Positions 42,947 through 52,239 of a stretch of DNA of 64,000 nucleotides are shown piece by piece; position 1 is the stretch's first letter, and each line of letters opens with the position of its first letter. The stretch comes from Lachnospiraceae bacterium XPB1003 (GTDB taxonomy: Bacteria; Bacillota; Clostridia; Lachnospirales; Lachnospiraceae): NCBI GenBank assembly GCA_900102065.1, contig FMVK01000001.1, positions 1 through 64,000 of the forward strand. The letters run 5' to 3'. The notes under the pieces were generated by a model that saw only the letters and a program-made list of their open reading frames with translations, searched no databases and was not told the DNA's origin. The translations under genes were made by a program, and so were the position numbers.

Positions 42947-44049
42947 CTGCGTACCTTTTTGGCATATTCAAGCCATTCGTTCGCTATCATTTCCGGAGTA
43001 CATTTAAGGACCGATTCACGCGCCGTCTTCGCGATCCTCTCAGCCTCCTTCGGATTCTCTATCATCTTACAGATGCCTGCCGCAAGCTCCGCATCATCTC
43101 CCGTTCTGAACAAGAGTCCGGTCTCGCCGTCCTTTACAAGCATCCTTACTCCACCCGGGCAGTCACTTGCAACACAGGGGATTCCCATAGCCATGGCTTC
43201 CATTATGGAATTAGGCATTCCCTCAAACTTTGATGCCAGTACGGATACTGCCGCACCGGGCAGTCTCTTTTCAAGATCGTTACAGGGTCCGAAGAGTTTA
43301 ACCTTATCTTCGAGACTGTGCGACCTTATCTGTTCTTTTAGCTGGAAGATGGCATTGTCTTCTCCTCTTCCTCCATACAGCTCAAGCACATAGTCGGGGT
43401 GCTTTTTTATAACTCTTTCATACGCACGTAAAAGCGTCATGTGATCCTTCACGTATACTATGCGAGCCGCGCATACGATAGCTTTCCTCTTTGGCGCATC
43501 AATGTCAGCTTCAAGATATTTTCTGTCAAGCGGATTCAATATCACGCAGGATTTTTTTCTTATACTGTTTCCAAAGAAATCCAGTGCCTGCTTTGTCTGA
43601 AAAACACATCCTGCAGCAGCGCCGTAATAATATGCCGCAAGAAGCTTTTGAGACTTGGAAGCATATTCGGCTCTGGGATCGCTTCTTTCGGAAACTATGA
43701 CCGTGGTGTCTGTCCCCTTTGCGGCGGCTACGGCTCTGTAATTGTTATTTCTCAAAAATGCAAAGAGCACATCCGGCTTTTCTTCAACTATCGCATCATG
43801 AAGAAGCATTATCCGCTTACGTATCCTGGCGGACCTTGAAAGATTACTTTCTTCTTCCCCCAGTCCGACATCCAGTCTCTTAACGCCATCAGGCAGCGGA
43901 TATTCATTTTCTTTCTGCCACTCTGTTGCGATCGACACTTCATATCCCATCTTTGCGAGCTCAGCAGACAGGACCGTAACCACGCGTTCCGCGCCGCCTC
44001 TTTCAAGACTGTTGATATGAAACATTATCTTTTTGATATTCTTTTCCAT
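42943..44049 (-). CDS. GT4-family glycosyltransferase
   Basis: A 368-residue GT-B glycosyltransferase resembling N-acetylgalactosaminyl-transferases of the PglA/PglH/WbnH group. Motifs are FHINSLERGGAERVV at the start, FAFLRNNNYRA, ERSDPRAEY, and a C-terminal SKFEGMPNSIMEAMAMGIP donor motif. The choice of start is between GTG at 44055 (GGAG 4 bases upstream) and ATG at 44049; both lie in the same frame. Confidence 0.88.
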   Translation of the reverse strand: MEKNIKKIMFHINSLERGGAERVVTVLSAELAKMGYEVSIATEWQKENEYPLPDGVKRLDVGLGEEESNLSRSARIRKRIMLLHDAIVEEKPDVLFAFLRNNNYRAVAAAKGTDTTVIVSERSDPRAEYASKSQKLLAAYYYGAAAGCVFQTKQALDFFGNSIRKKSCVILNPLDRKYLEADIDAPKRKAIVCAARIVYVKDHMTLLRAYERVIKKHPDYVLELYGGRGEDNAIFQLKEQIRSHSLEDKVKLFGPCNDLEKRLPGAAVSVLASKFEGMPNSIMEAMAMGIPCVASDCPGGVRMLVKDGETGLLFRTGDDAELAAGICKMIENPKEAERIAKTARESVLKCTPEMIANEWLEYAKKVRR

Positions 44050-44051
44050 CC

Positions 44052-45233
44052 TCACTTTTCTCCGTCAGCTGCAGAAGCAAAGCATTTGCGAAGTTTATTT
44101 TCCACTAAGGATCTGTCGTACACTTCTTCTCTTAATCTCTTATATTGAGCAGTAAAGTCTTTCTTCTTTTTCCCTGAGATATCCAGCATATCCCGATCTA
44201 ATTCCTCAAAGGAATCAAATCCCACTCCCGGCACAGCATTTCCGTCAAGCACTGCATTGTAGGACAAAGGAACCGTATCGAGAAAGACAGCTTCCTGAAG
44301 CACACCGGATGTCTGGGTTGCATACTGATCCGGAGAATACGGAAGTACCGCAAACTCTGCTCCCGCAAGGAGCTCCATATACTCATCCCTTGAAAGATAT
44401 CCATCACGTATATCAATATTGTCTCCTGCGATCTCCTTTAAAGCAGCCAGTCTGTCCTTGTCATAAAAGCATCCTGCAACGATCAAAGGGAATCCAACTC
44501 TTGTAAATGCTGTCACCATTTCCTCCAGCTGTTTTTCGGGATTCATGGTTCCGAGACATACTGCATATTTTTTCAGTTCTTTATCTTTTCTCTTCCTGCG
44601 ATACTTTTCATAAACATCCGGATCATAAACATAATCGGGAATGAAAACCGACTCTGCATTCTTAAATTCAAACTTCGGTCCCGTTGCTATGATAAGTTTT
44701 ATCTTCTTTTGTGCCTTCTCAAAGATCTTCTGCTTTAAAAATGCGAATCTTCCGTTCTTTCCTGCTCTAAATCCTTCCATAAAGGTAGTGATAACTATCT
44801 CTTTTCCTCCGTTTCCAAACAACGCAAGATAGAGCATCAGATAATATTCCGTATTGAAAAACCACACCTTATCACCGGGTGCATTTCTGAGCACAGCTCT
44901 GATATTGGCAAACATACGCAGCTTATTCATAACCCTGCCGCAAAATGATATATTGCCTTTCATCACAATACTATGAGGAAGGACTCTGACTTTATGTCCC
45001 CTGATCAGCTCCTTCCAAAGAGAAGCATTTTTGCTTTCATTTACAGTGACGTTCTTTTTGACGCCTGCGATACAGCATGCAGATCTTATTACAGTCTTAG
45101 GCGCGAAGATCCTCACATCCATCCCTTCATGAACGCAGGAAACGTATTCGGTGAGAACCTTTGGCGCATGACCCACGGCTCTTCCGGATTCATCACACCG
45201 CCCCTGATATTCGGCTATAGTAAGTATATTCAT
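44052..45233 (-). CDS. GT4-like glycosyltransferase
   Basis: A 393-residue protein with a GT-B layout. The N-terminal domain is less conserved (MNILTIAEYQGR, an ERGHKVRV-like segment), while the C-terminal half has CLGTMNPEKQLEEM, the AGCFYDKD turn and LPYSPDQYATQTSGVLQEA, a recognisable donor-binding end. The ATG at 45233 overlaps the upstream stop as ATGA, which supports this start over 45245. Confidence 0.78.
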   Translation of the reverse strand: MNILTIAEYQGRCDESGRAVGHAPKVLTEYVSCVHEGMDVRIFAPKTVIRSACCIAGVKKNVTVNESKNASLWKELIRGHKVRVLPHSIVMKGNISFCGRVMNKLRMFANIRAVLRNAPGDKVWFFNTEYYLMLYLALFGNGGKEIVITTFMEGFRAGKNGRFAFLKQKIFEKAQKKIKLIIATGPKFEFKNAESVFIPDYVYDPDVYEKYRRKRKDKELKKYAVCLGTMNPEKQLEEMVTAFTRVGFPLIVAGCFYDKDRLAALKEIAGDNIDIRDGYLSRDEYMELLAGAEFAVLPYSPDQYATQTSGVLQEAVFLDTVPLSYNAVLDGNAVPGVGFDSFEELDRDMLDISGKKKKDFTAQYKRLREEVYDRSLVENKLRKCFASAADGEK

Positions 45234-46354
45234 CCGAGATACCATCTCTTTCCCTTATCGTACATCTTAAGCGATCCTGCCAACGCCTCCACACTTACAA
45301 GCGCAAGAGAAGCCGCAGACTTATTCTGCACTCTGCACCTTTCATCCTTTAAGATCTTCGGAGCTAAAAGAGTGATATCTTTTTTCACATGCATTTCCAG
45401 TGACTTTCCAATACCGCTTCCCGCTTCGGATAAGATCTGACAGCATGTTGAAAAATGCCTTGAAAGGGCAGCCGGATAATATCTCGGATATCTTTCCTTT
45501 ATAAAGATAAGCATCTCTCTGCTGTGTCTGTAATATGCTTTATTTCTTGTGGAGCCGGTGGAATACATGGTGCTTCCGGATCTCTGATAATATCTGTAAG
45601 TCTTCCTTCCGCCCCATACTATGCCGTCTGCAGCTGCAAAGAGCCTGTATATGGTTCCCATATCTTCAGCTTCAGTCCCTTCCGGGAAACGAACATTATC
45701 CCAAAGCTTTCTTCGCGAGATCATTCCCCAGGGCACCGACATAAAATGTCTCTGATACAGGAGATCTTCAAGCGCAGTATTCCCCGAGTAGAAGATCAGC
45801 GCCTCCGCATTTTCAGGAATATCTTCTTTCTCCTGATCTTCTTTATTTAGTTTTTTCTCCGCAAACTTTTTAACATCGGAATAAACACCGGAATATACGC
45901 TCTTTGTTCCTGCAACGATATCTTTCATAGTACCGCGTATACTATCCGAAGTACTCTTTTGTCCCTCTGTCTTCTTATCCTCGAATATCTTCTCGAAGGA
46001 ACCCACTGCAATATCAGATCCGGTATCATTTACAAGCATTCTGAGATATGAGATATGATCCTTAGTAACGGTATCATCACTGTCTATAAAACAGATAAGG
46101 TCCCCTGATGCTTTATCCACTCCGAAATTTCTTGCAGCGGCAGCGCCGGAATTCTTCGTATGAAAAACTTTTACTCTGCCGTCAGCGGCATAGTCATCAC
46201 ATATTTTTGAGGATCCGTCTGTTGATCCGTCATCCACAAGGATAACTTCGTAATCCGTATCATCCTGTGCAAGTACGCTTGCAAGACAGGCTTCCAGATT
46301 AGCTTTGGCCTGATATACCGGAATGATCACACTGATAAGATTATTGTCTCCCAT
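45230..46354 (-). CDS. GT2 glycosyltransferase
   Basis: A 374-residue glycosyltransferase with a GT-A domain at the N-terminus (VIIPVYQAKANLEACL, DDGSTDGSSKI, FIDSDDTVT with the DxD metal site, and later the TEAEDMGTIYRL catalytic region). About 140 residues of variable C-terminal region follow. The middle inserts a charged segment of Lys/Glu (about residues 145-175), longer than usual for the family. No membrane segments. Confidence 0.88.
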   Translation of the reverse strand: MGDNNLISVIIPVYQAKANLEACLASVLAQDDTDYEVILVDDGSTDGSSKICDDYAADGRVKVFHTKNSGAAAARNFGVDKASGDLICFIDSDDTVTKDHISYLRMLVNDTGSDIAVGSFEKIFEDKKTEGQKSTSDSIRGTMKDIVAGTKSVYSGVYSDVKKFAEKKLNKEDQEKEDIPENAEALIFYSGNTALEDLLYQRHFMSVPWGMISRRKLWDNVRFPEGTEAEDMGTIYRLFAAADGIVWGGRKTYRYYQRSGSTMYSTGSTRNKAYYRHSREMLIFIKERYPRYYPAALSRHFSTCCQILSEAGSGIGKSLEMHVKKDITLLAPKILKDERCRVQNKSAASLALVSVEALAGSLKMYDKGKRWYLG

Positions 46355-46369
46355 TCACCCGCGCTCCTT

Positions 46370-47131
46370 TCAAATCTCTATACCGTGCTCTGCCAGGAAT
46401 GATCTCATTTCATCATAGTCTCTGAAATCTTTTGACCATCCGTGAACCGCATATGGTATGTCGCCCTCCGTAACGCTCTTTCTTAAACCGTACTCTCTTG
46501 AAAAACTTCTTCCCGTTTCTACATCGGCATTTTTAAATCCGCATCTGTTGTCCGGTCCGAACACACCAAAGAATATATCTTCGCTTCTCTTAAAAAACCA
46601 GTAGCACTTTCTCCACCTGAACTCGTGAATAAGCTCTTTGCACTTCTTCACGTTTCTGAGACAAAATCCGCCGTTTCCCATGGTGATACCCTGTCCCTTT
46701 TTCTTGAGGCATTTTATACGCCCGCCTCTTTTCTTTGGGAATGTCCATTCCCATATGCACCTCTCGGGCTCCCACGGTGCACCAATATAATCGTAGCCCT
46801 TATCTATAAACTCCGGTATCCTGTCCCTGGTACTCCAGAGAGCCGCATCCGGCTGGGCTATAAGTATATATCTATATTCCGAAAACTCATCATAGAAGTG
46901 CTCATTTAATAAGAGCTTGTTATATCCTTTTGTCCCGGTAAAATATCTGTCAGGAAATCTTACAAAACGGCTCTCTTTATAATTATCTTCATACCATGAT
47001 ATATCCAGATTCTCCGGAACAAAGAAAAATTTATCGCAATCAAGAGTCTTAAAGAAACCATCGGTGCAGGCTTTTTCATCGGCATCGAACGCTTTCTTAT
47101 ATGCAGGTATGACTGTACAATACTCCTTCAT
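46370..47131 (-). CDS. DUF5672-family protein
   Basis: A 253-residue soluble protein that matches the DUF5672 family seen in surface-glycan loci. The conserved features are YRYILIAQPDAALW (about residues 87-100), DYIGAPW, and GNGGFCLRNVKKC, followed by a SEDIFFGVFGP segment. These DxA/GNGG-type motifs look like those of small nucleotide-sugar-using enzymes (GT-A-like). A glycosyltransferase role is inferred. No membrane segments. 85 bases of non-coding sequence separate it from the upstream GT4 gene. Confidence 0.75.
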   Translation of the reverse strand: MKEYCTVIPAYKKAFDADEKACTDGFFKTLDCDKFFFVPENLDISWYEDNYKESRFVRFPDRYFTGTKGYNKLLLNEHFYDEFSEYRYILIAQPDAALWSTRDRIPEFIDKGYDYIGAPWEPERCIWEWTFPKKRGGRIKCLKKKGQGITMGNGGFCLRNVKKCKELIHEFRWRKCYWFFKRSEDIFFGVFGPDNRCGFKNADVETGRSFSREYGLRKSVTEGDIPYAVHGWSKDFRDYDEMRSFLAEHGIEI

Positions 47132-47215
47132 TTAATCTCTCTCTAAAAACTCTCTCTGTGATCTATCTCTTTTGCCATCAGCTCTTTATTAGATAACTCT
47201 TATGACAGAGCGCAC

Positions 47216-48382
47216 TTACTGTCTGTTTATCCCGCTGTCATTTAAAAGCTTTGCATAAAGCTCTTCCAGGCGAACCGCTTCCGTCTTTACATCGAATCCC
47301 GCCTTCTTAAGATCATCGATCCGGGATGCATGCCCTTTGTCACCGTACTTTTCCTTCCACATGCCGTAAAGATCACAGGCCTCATCAGCCCAGATATCCG
47401 CACTCTTATCGAGTTTGCAGACTCTCACCAGATCGGTCACCGCAGCTTCCTTTGTTATTGTATCCGACATGAGACAGGGAACGCCGGCGGTCTGTGCTTC
47501 TATTACCGTTCCGGGAAGGCCCTCATATCTGGAAGGAAAAACGAACACATCGAAGGCCTGATAGAATGCTTCCGGCTCATCCGTCTGTCCCGCAAAAACA
47601 ACATCTTTTTCAATTCCCATTGAAGATGCCTGCTTCTTTACCGCATCAAACAAAGGTCCTGTTCCGGCAAGCAACAGCCTGGCATTTTCTTTTTTCTCTC
47701 TGATCTTTGCAAAGATCTTAAGAAGAAACTCATGATTCTTGGCATAATGGAATCTTCCTATATGCCCGACAACAAAGGCGTCCTCCAGTCCGTATCTCTT
47801 TCTGATAGCCAAACCTCTTTCCGTCTTATCCGCATCAGGAATAAATTTGTCCAACTCGAAGGAATCGGGAATGATCATCACTTCACCCTTTGCAGATCTT
47901 CCCTTTCCGTATACGGAATCTCCTGCCTCCGACGATACCGCAGCAGCAATATCGCATTTATGGAAGAGATCTCTTCTCAGATATCTCGTCAGCCATCCCT
48001 TTGGTCCCGGATCCACTCCGGCGCTTCTGGCATAACCCATTGTTACCGGTACACCGTTTTTTTTGGCGATGGGCATATAGATCGATGCCGTACTGGTAAG
48101 ACTTCCCTGGACTATATCAATTTCTTTATGTTCAGCAAAGAACCTGTCCATTGCATGCGCATATTGAAACCAATTAAAAAATCTGAACCTCGGTACTCTG
48201 TAGATCCTGCAGCCAAGTTCCAGTGCTTCAGGTTCATAGAATCCCGGCGGTTCATCCAGAAGAAAATCAAAGCATATTTTATTCTTGTCGATATGTCTTG
48301 CGATATCCATCACTCGGCTCTCGGCTCCTCCCATGGAGAGTCCTCCGATCACCTGGAGACATACTATCTTTCCGTTTTCCAT
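47216..48382 (-). CDS. GT4-family glycosyltransferase
   Basis: A 388-residue GT-B glycosyltransferase (EpsF-like). Motifs are GLSMGGAESRVMDIARH at the N-terminus (acceptor loop), GYARSAG, HIGRFHYAKNHEFL at the start of the second domain, and FPSRYEGLPGTVIEAQTAG as the donor-binding segment. No membrane helices. Confidence 0.9.
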   Translation of the reverse strand: MENGKIVCLQVIGGLSMGGAESRVMDIARHIDKNKICFDFLLDEPPGFYEPEALELGCRIYRVPRFRFFNWFQYAHAMDRFFAEHKEIDIVQGSLTSTASIYMPIAKKNGVPVTMGYARSAGVDPGPKGWLTRYLRRDLFHKCDIAAAVSSEAGDSVYGKGRSAKGEVMIIPDSFELDKFIPDADKTERGLAIRKRYGLEDAFVVGHIGRFHYAKNHEFLLKIFAKIREKKENARLLLAGTGPLFDAVKKQASSMGIEKDVVFAGQTDEPEAFYQAFDVFVFPSRYEGLPGTVIEAQTAGVPCLMSDTITKEAAVTDLVRVCKLDKSADIWADEACDLYGMWKEKYGDKGHASRIDDLKKAGFDVKTEAVRLEELYAKLLNDSGINRQ

Positions 48383-48392
48383 TTTTTATCCG

Positions 48393-49154
48393 TCAGAATG
48401 CCTTCGCCGCAGTGTGTTTTCCCTTTGCCATCAGATACTCGCGATAATGTTTTCCTCTGCTGCATCTTACCGGCGGGATCTGAAGAAACTCCGAATAGTC
48501 GGTAAACCGTTCCCTATACTTTTCAAACATTTCTTCATACTCCGAAAAATCCGATTCTTCCATCATTCCAGTATGCACAACAAAAGTTGTGAATCCTTCC
48601 CTGTCACTCTTTAACTCTCTCGATCTCAGGAAAGATATAGGAAGGAATGTCAGACCTCCCATACTGTAGGGAAGACTTCCGAACCCGTCTGTCACAAATT
48701 CAAAGCTGTTATTCTTCAGTGCCCTGATCGTATTCTTATCATACGAATGCGCAGGCGCCATAAATATATTTGTCTTTATTCCGTTCTCTTCAAGCACATG
48801 CTTACCATGTGAGATAAGTCTGTTCTGATCTTCAAAGGCAAGCCCCGCAAATTCCGAATATGCATTCAAAGGAAATAGTCCGCCGTTCTTTGTCGTATAT
48901 ACATGGTAGCAGCCATGTTGCGCCGCAATCCAGCCTCTTTCCAGGCGTTCTTTTATCCATCCAAAATCTATACTCGTTTGATTCTCATCATCACTGCGAT
49001 CCGCAACCACTTCCGGAGAACTGTCTTTGTTATCCGGTATGATGCCTATTAATGGCTTTATGTTGTATCTGTCCAGCATTTCCGCGAAACGGATCATCTT
49101 CCCGGCATCCATACCCGGGGTCACATCATCAATCCTTATGGTTATTTTTCTCAA
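48393..49154 (-). CDS. DUF2334-family polysaccharide-deacetylase-like protein
   Basis: A 253-residue protein of the NodB/polysaccharide-deacetylase superfamily. It has an early RIDDVTPGMDAGK segment with the metal-binding aspartates, the AAQHGCYHVYTTKNGG motif with His residues (about 95), and the PAHSYDKNT turn. It could remove acetyl or formyl groups from an amino sugar in the glycan, or act on another carbohydrate. No signal peptide, so it works on a cytosolic precursor. It follows the GtrII-like gene with a 55-base gap. Confidence 0.75.
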   Translation of the reverse strand: MRKITIRIDDVTPGMDAGKMIRFAEMLDRYNIKPLIGIIPDNKDSSPEVVADRSDDENQTSIDFGWIKERLERGWIAAQHGCYHVYTTKNGGLFPLNAYSEFAGLAFEDQNRLISHGKHVLEENGIKTNIFMAPAHSYDKNTIRALKNNSFEFVTDGFGSLPYSMGGLTFLPISFLRSRELKSDREGFTTFVVHTGMMEESDFSEYEEMFEKYRERFTDYSEFLQIPPVRCSRGKHYREYLMAKGKHTAAKAF

Positions 49155-49209
49155 ATCTCTGCCCGTCCCGTTTTTTCTTACTACGACACCATAGCCTTAC
49201 TGCTGCAAC

Positions 49210-50772
49210 TTACTGATAATCTTCTATATCATTATCATCCAGGAATATAACCATGGTTCCGTCTATTATCCTTAATGAACCCTCTTCCGGCCACTTCTTC
49301 ATTTCGGAAAATTCCTTTGTAGCCGCAAGCTCTGTCATTCTTTCCTTGTTTGCTTTTCCGTAATCTGCCGATAAGAACCAGTTGATGGCACTCACATAAG
49401 TATCCGGATATGTTAAAAATTTGTTGGATACAACCCCAGGCATCATAGGCGCGCTCTTTACGTACTCCGGTTCCTGATAAGTATTCCCGAAAACTGCGAT
49501 CTCCATCTCGGGATCGTATCCCGGTATCATTTCCATCCTTGTTACAATGCGGTTCAACTCATTCATCACATTTACATTAGCCCTGTACATGGTTTCGTAA
49601 GCCTGTCCCGCAATGACCGTAAAGTGTATCGTGATAAGCCACAGGAAGATCATCCCTGCAAGAGTCACGCTCTTAAACTTTTCTCTTCCCACAGGATCTG
49701 TTTTTTCCCACAGCACTACCGGAAGTATATATATTAGGCACATACTGTAAGCCATTATTGCCGAGATATAAGAAACATCCGGTGAGATCACAAAGAAAAT
49801 ATGTGTTGCCACAGGAAGCAGCAGGCCAAGCAAAAGAAGAACCGCTATCCTCCATGCAGGACCATAGCTTTTCTTTTTACTGCTGCGGCACCCTTTTACA
49901 AACATTACAGCCAAAAGTATTCCTATGATCACAAATACAATAACATTGGAAACGTTATAGAAATTTATCTTTTTTCTTACCAGGTAGAATCTTGCAAATT
50001 CGATATAAGAATTAACGAATATACTTTTGATACGGCCCACATCAAATTTCTGATCGTCGGCAATACCCATATAATTGATGAGCTCTATCCCTTCAAGCTT
50101 CATGGCGATCTTCATGGATGGATAATACAGTGCCATTCCTATGATCCCCATAAGCGAATACCTTCCGGCTTCTTTTCCCACGTCTTGAAATGACTTCCCC
50201 GGATCAAGTGTCATTACCACCAGCGATATCATAAGAACAACTATCGTAACGGATAGATAAGCCTGATAAAAAGCCATCGATATTGCAAGGAAAAGGGCCG
50301 CATAAACCACATCCCTTTTTTTTCTTTTAATACATACAAAATATGCTGCAAGCACTGACATCATCAGACCAAAGAAATAACCGTCCGCTGTATACATATA
50401 CGCGAAAGTGGCTGTAACCGCCGGATTGCAGACCATGATACAGGGAACAATATACTTGCCGAATCCTCCTTTGATATCGAGTGTCCTTACCATCAATACA
50501 GATGCAATCGCTATCCACAGTATGGATAAAACTCCGATAAGCCAGGTGATCTCATACGGTCCTCTGACATTCTCGACAAGCCTAAGTAAAAATCTTCCTA
50601 TGGATGTAGTCCATGAAACGGATATCGTATTCAGATAGTTGAATGAATCTTCGCAATAGAATTTATTGGCAAGACGAAATCCGTGTGTTATAAATCCCGC
50701 TATGCAAGCCGTAAGAAAGACTTTCTTGTCGGAAGCGGTAATATTCTCTTTTATGTTTATCAATACGTTCAT
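49210..50772 (-). CDS. GtrII-family membrane glucosyltransferase
   Basis: A 520-residue membrane protein with about 11 helices. The opening FYCEDSFNYLNTISVSWTTS region after the first helix and the segment around SIGRFLLRLVENVRGPYE match the glucosyltransferase GtrII (PF14264) family, which moves glucose from a bactoprenol carrier to a surface glycan outside the membrane. The C-terminal about 110 residues are soluble. Its upstream neighbour is a GtrB-type enzyme, making a two-gene unit overlapping by 4 bases; a GtrA-type flippase is found at 58305. Confidence 0.78.
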   Translation of the reverse strand: MNVLINIKENITASDKKVFLTACIAGFITHGFRLANKFYCEDSFNYLNTISVSWTTSIGRFLLRLVENVRGPYEITWLIGVLSILWIAIASVLMVRTLDIKGGFGKYIVPCIMVCNPAVTATFAYMYTADGYFFGLMMSVLAAYFVCIKRKKRDVVYAALFLAISMAFYQAYLSVTIVVLMISLVVMTLDPGKSFQDVGKEAGRYSLMGIIGMALYYPSMKIAMKLEGIELINYMGIADDQKFDVGRIKSIFVNSYIEFARFYLVRKKINFYNVSNVIVFVIIGILLAVMFVKGCRSSKKKSYGPAWRIAVLLLLGLLLPVATHIFFVISPDVSYISAIMAYSMCLIYILPVVLWEKTDPVGREKFKSVTLAGMIFLWLITIHFTVIAGQAYETMYRANVNVMNELNRIVTRMEMIPGYDPEMEIAVFGNTYQEPEYVKSAPMMPGVVSNKFLTYPDTYVSAINWFLSADYGKANKERMTELAATKEFSEMKKWPEEGSLRIIDGTMVIFLDDNDIEDYQ

Positions 50773-51719
50773 TTTTCTTCATTGTTCGGAGATACTATCT
50801 CCTTGATAACATACTGCGGTGAATTATTCATGCTGATATAAATACGACCCACATATTCTCCGATGAGTCCCAGCATGATCATTATCATGCCTCCGAAAAA
50901 TATCAGCATGGCCATCAATGATGAAAATCCCAATACACGATCGGGAAGCACAAACTTCTGAACTATTACTACTATTCCGTAGATAAATCCGCAAAATGCC
51001 GACAGCGCTCCAATTATGGTCGCAACTCTCAACGGCTTGATCGAAAAGGATGTGAAGCCGTTAAGCCAGAGTCCAAGCAGTTTTGAAAAAGTATATCCCG
51101 AACTGCCAACCATTCTCTTCCTGTGGCTGATATCCACATTTACTATATTTCTTGTGGTCCTGAGAACAAGTCCTATCACATACGGATACGAATTCTCGTA
51201 CCTTATCATGTCATTAACTATATATCTCTTTACCGCAAAGTAACTGGAGACATACAGTTCCTTCGGCTTCTCAAGCATGAACTCCGCCATCTTCTCATTA
51301 AGAAATGTCCCGAAATTTCTGAACTGGGAATGTTCCTTTACCATGTATCTTGCATAGCAGGCATCTGCTCCGGCTTCCAGTGCTTCTATAAGGAGATGCG
51401 CTTCATCAGCCGGTGTCTGTCCGTCATCATCAAGACATACGACCATATCGCCCTTTGTTTGTCTGAGTCCGGCCATCAATGCGGAATGCTGTCCGAAATT
51501 CCTGGCGAAATCTATTCCCGTCACACGTTTATCCCTTGAACAGATCTCCTTTATCACATCCATGGTACCGTCAGGAGAGCAGTCATTTACCAAAATGATC
51601 TCGTGTTCGTATCCCGAAAGCTTTTCCATTGCGGAATTGATCTCTTCCACAACACCGCCTATTGTCTTTTCAGACCTGTAGCAGGGGATTACAAAGCTAA
51701 GTAATTTTTTGTCATCCAT
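50769..51719 (-). CDS. GtrB-type polyprenyl-phosphate glycosyltransferase
   Basis: A 316-residue enzyme that should transfer a sugar from a nucleotide donor to undecaprenyl phosphate. The GT-A domain has SFVIPCYRSEKT, NDCSPDGT, the metal-binding LDDDGQTPADE and a QFRNFGT segment, followed by two C-terminal helices (about 231-255 and 266-291). The LIGEYVGRIY motif after the second helix is typical of GtrB/ArnC-like enzymes. The ATG at 51719 has GGAGAAG at good distance; the upstream start would only add six residues. Confidence 0.92.
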   Translation of the reverse strand: MDDKKLLSFVIPCYRSEKTIGGVVEEINSAMEKLSGYEHEIILVNDCSPDGTMDVIKEICSRDKRVTGIDFARNFGQHSALMAGLRQTKGDMVVCLDDDGQTPADEAHLLIEALEAGADACYARYMVKEHSQFRNFGTFLNEKMAEFMLEKPKELYVSSYFAVKRYIVNDMIRYENSYPYVIGLVLRTTRNIVNVDISHRKRMVGSSGYTFSKLLGLWLNGFTSFSIKPLRVATIIGALSAFCGFIYGIVVIVQKFVLPDRVLGFSSLMAMLIFFGGMIMIMLGLIGEYVGRIYISMNNSPQYVIKEIVSPNNEEK

Positions 51720-52239
51720 TTGTCTTCTCCATAGCAAGTATACGGACCTCTTTACCTTCCGATATTACGCTTCCGCAATCGTCAGGTGCTATCACCCATC
51801 CGTTTTTCTCATATACAGACTTGGCAGCCTTATTATCTTCAAGGACTCTGAGCGTAAGCTTACCGATCCCCAATTCTTCAAAGGCATACTTCGTGATCAA
51901 CTGCAGAGCCTCTGAGCCGAAGCCTTTACCATTTTCATCATCCTCTCCGATGAATATCCCAAATTCGGCAGTTTTATTTTCCATATCTATCTTCTGAAGA
52001 TAGACACTTCCTATTCCCCGCTCTGTATCTTTCACGGTGATGATAAACTGCTTTACAAGGCCTGTATCAACCTTTTCTCTGATCCATTTTAAATGATCCG
52101 CTTCCGTCACAGTTTTCCTGTAAATAAAACGGCGGACGACAGAAGGATTATTGCGCCACTTCAGTATATCCTTTGTGTCATCTTCCCTCATCGGTCTTAA
52201 AAATATTCTGTTGCCTTCTATACGATCAGTTTCCATCAT
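51712..52239 (-). CDS. GNAT acetyltransferase, PseH/RimL-like
   Basis: A 175-residue acetyl-CoA-dependent acetyltransferase. It has the FLRPMREDDTKDILKWRN start typical of the RimL/PseH group, the acetyl-CoA loop around NGKGFGSEAL (about residues 105-114), and RVLEDNKAAKSVYEKNGW. The WRNN and TVTEADHLKW segments resemble PseH-type sugar N-acetyltransferases that act on 4-amino nucleotide sugars. With RffA and PseG in the locus, acetylation of an amino-deoxy sugar is likely. Confidence 0.8.
   Translation of the reverse strand: MMETDRIEGNRIFLRPMREDDTKDILKWRNNPSVVRRFIYRKTVTEADHLKWIREKVDTGLVKQFIITVKDTERGIGSVYLQKIDMENKTAEFGIFIGEDDENGKGFGSEALQLITKYAFEELGIGKLTLRVLEDNKAAKSVYEKNGWVIAPDDCGSVISEGKEVRILAMEKTNG

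Noticed and set aside
47132-47215. Promoter or terminator in the 84-base gap after the GT4 gene at 47216
   Set aside because: No stem with a T-run and no convincing -35/-10 pair could be found.
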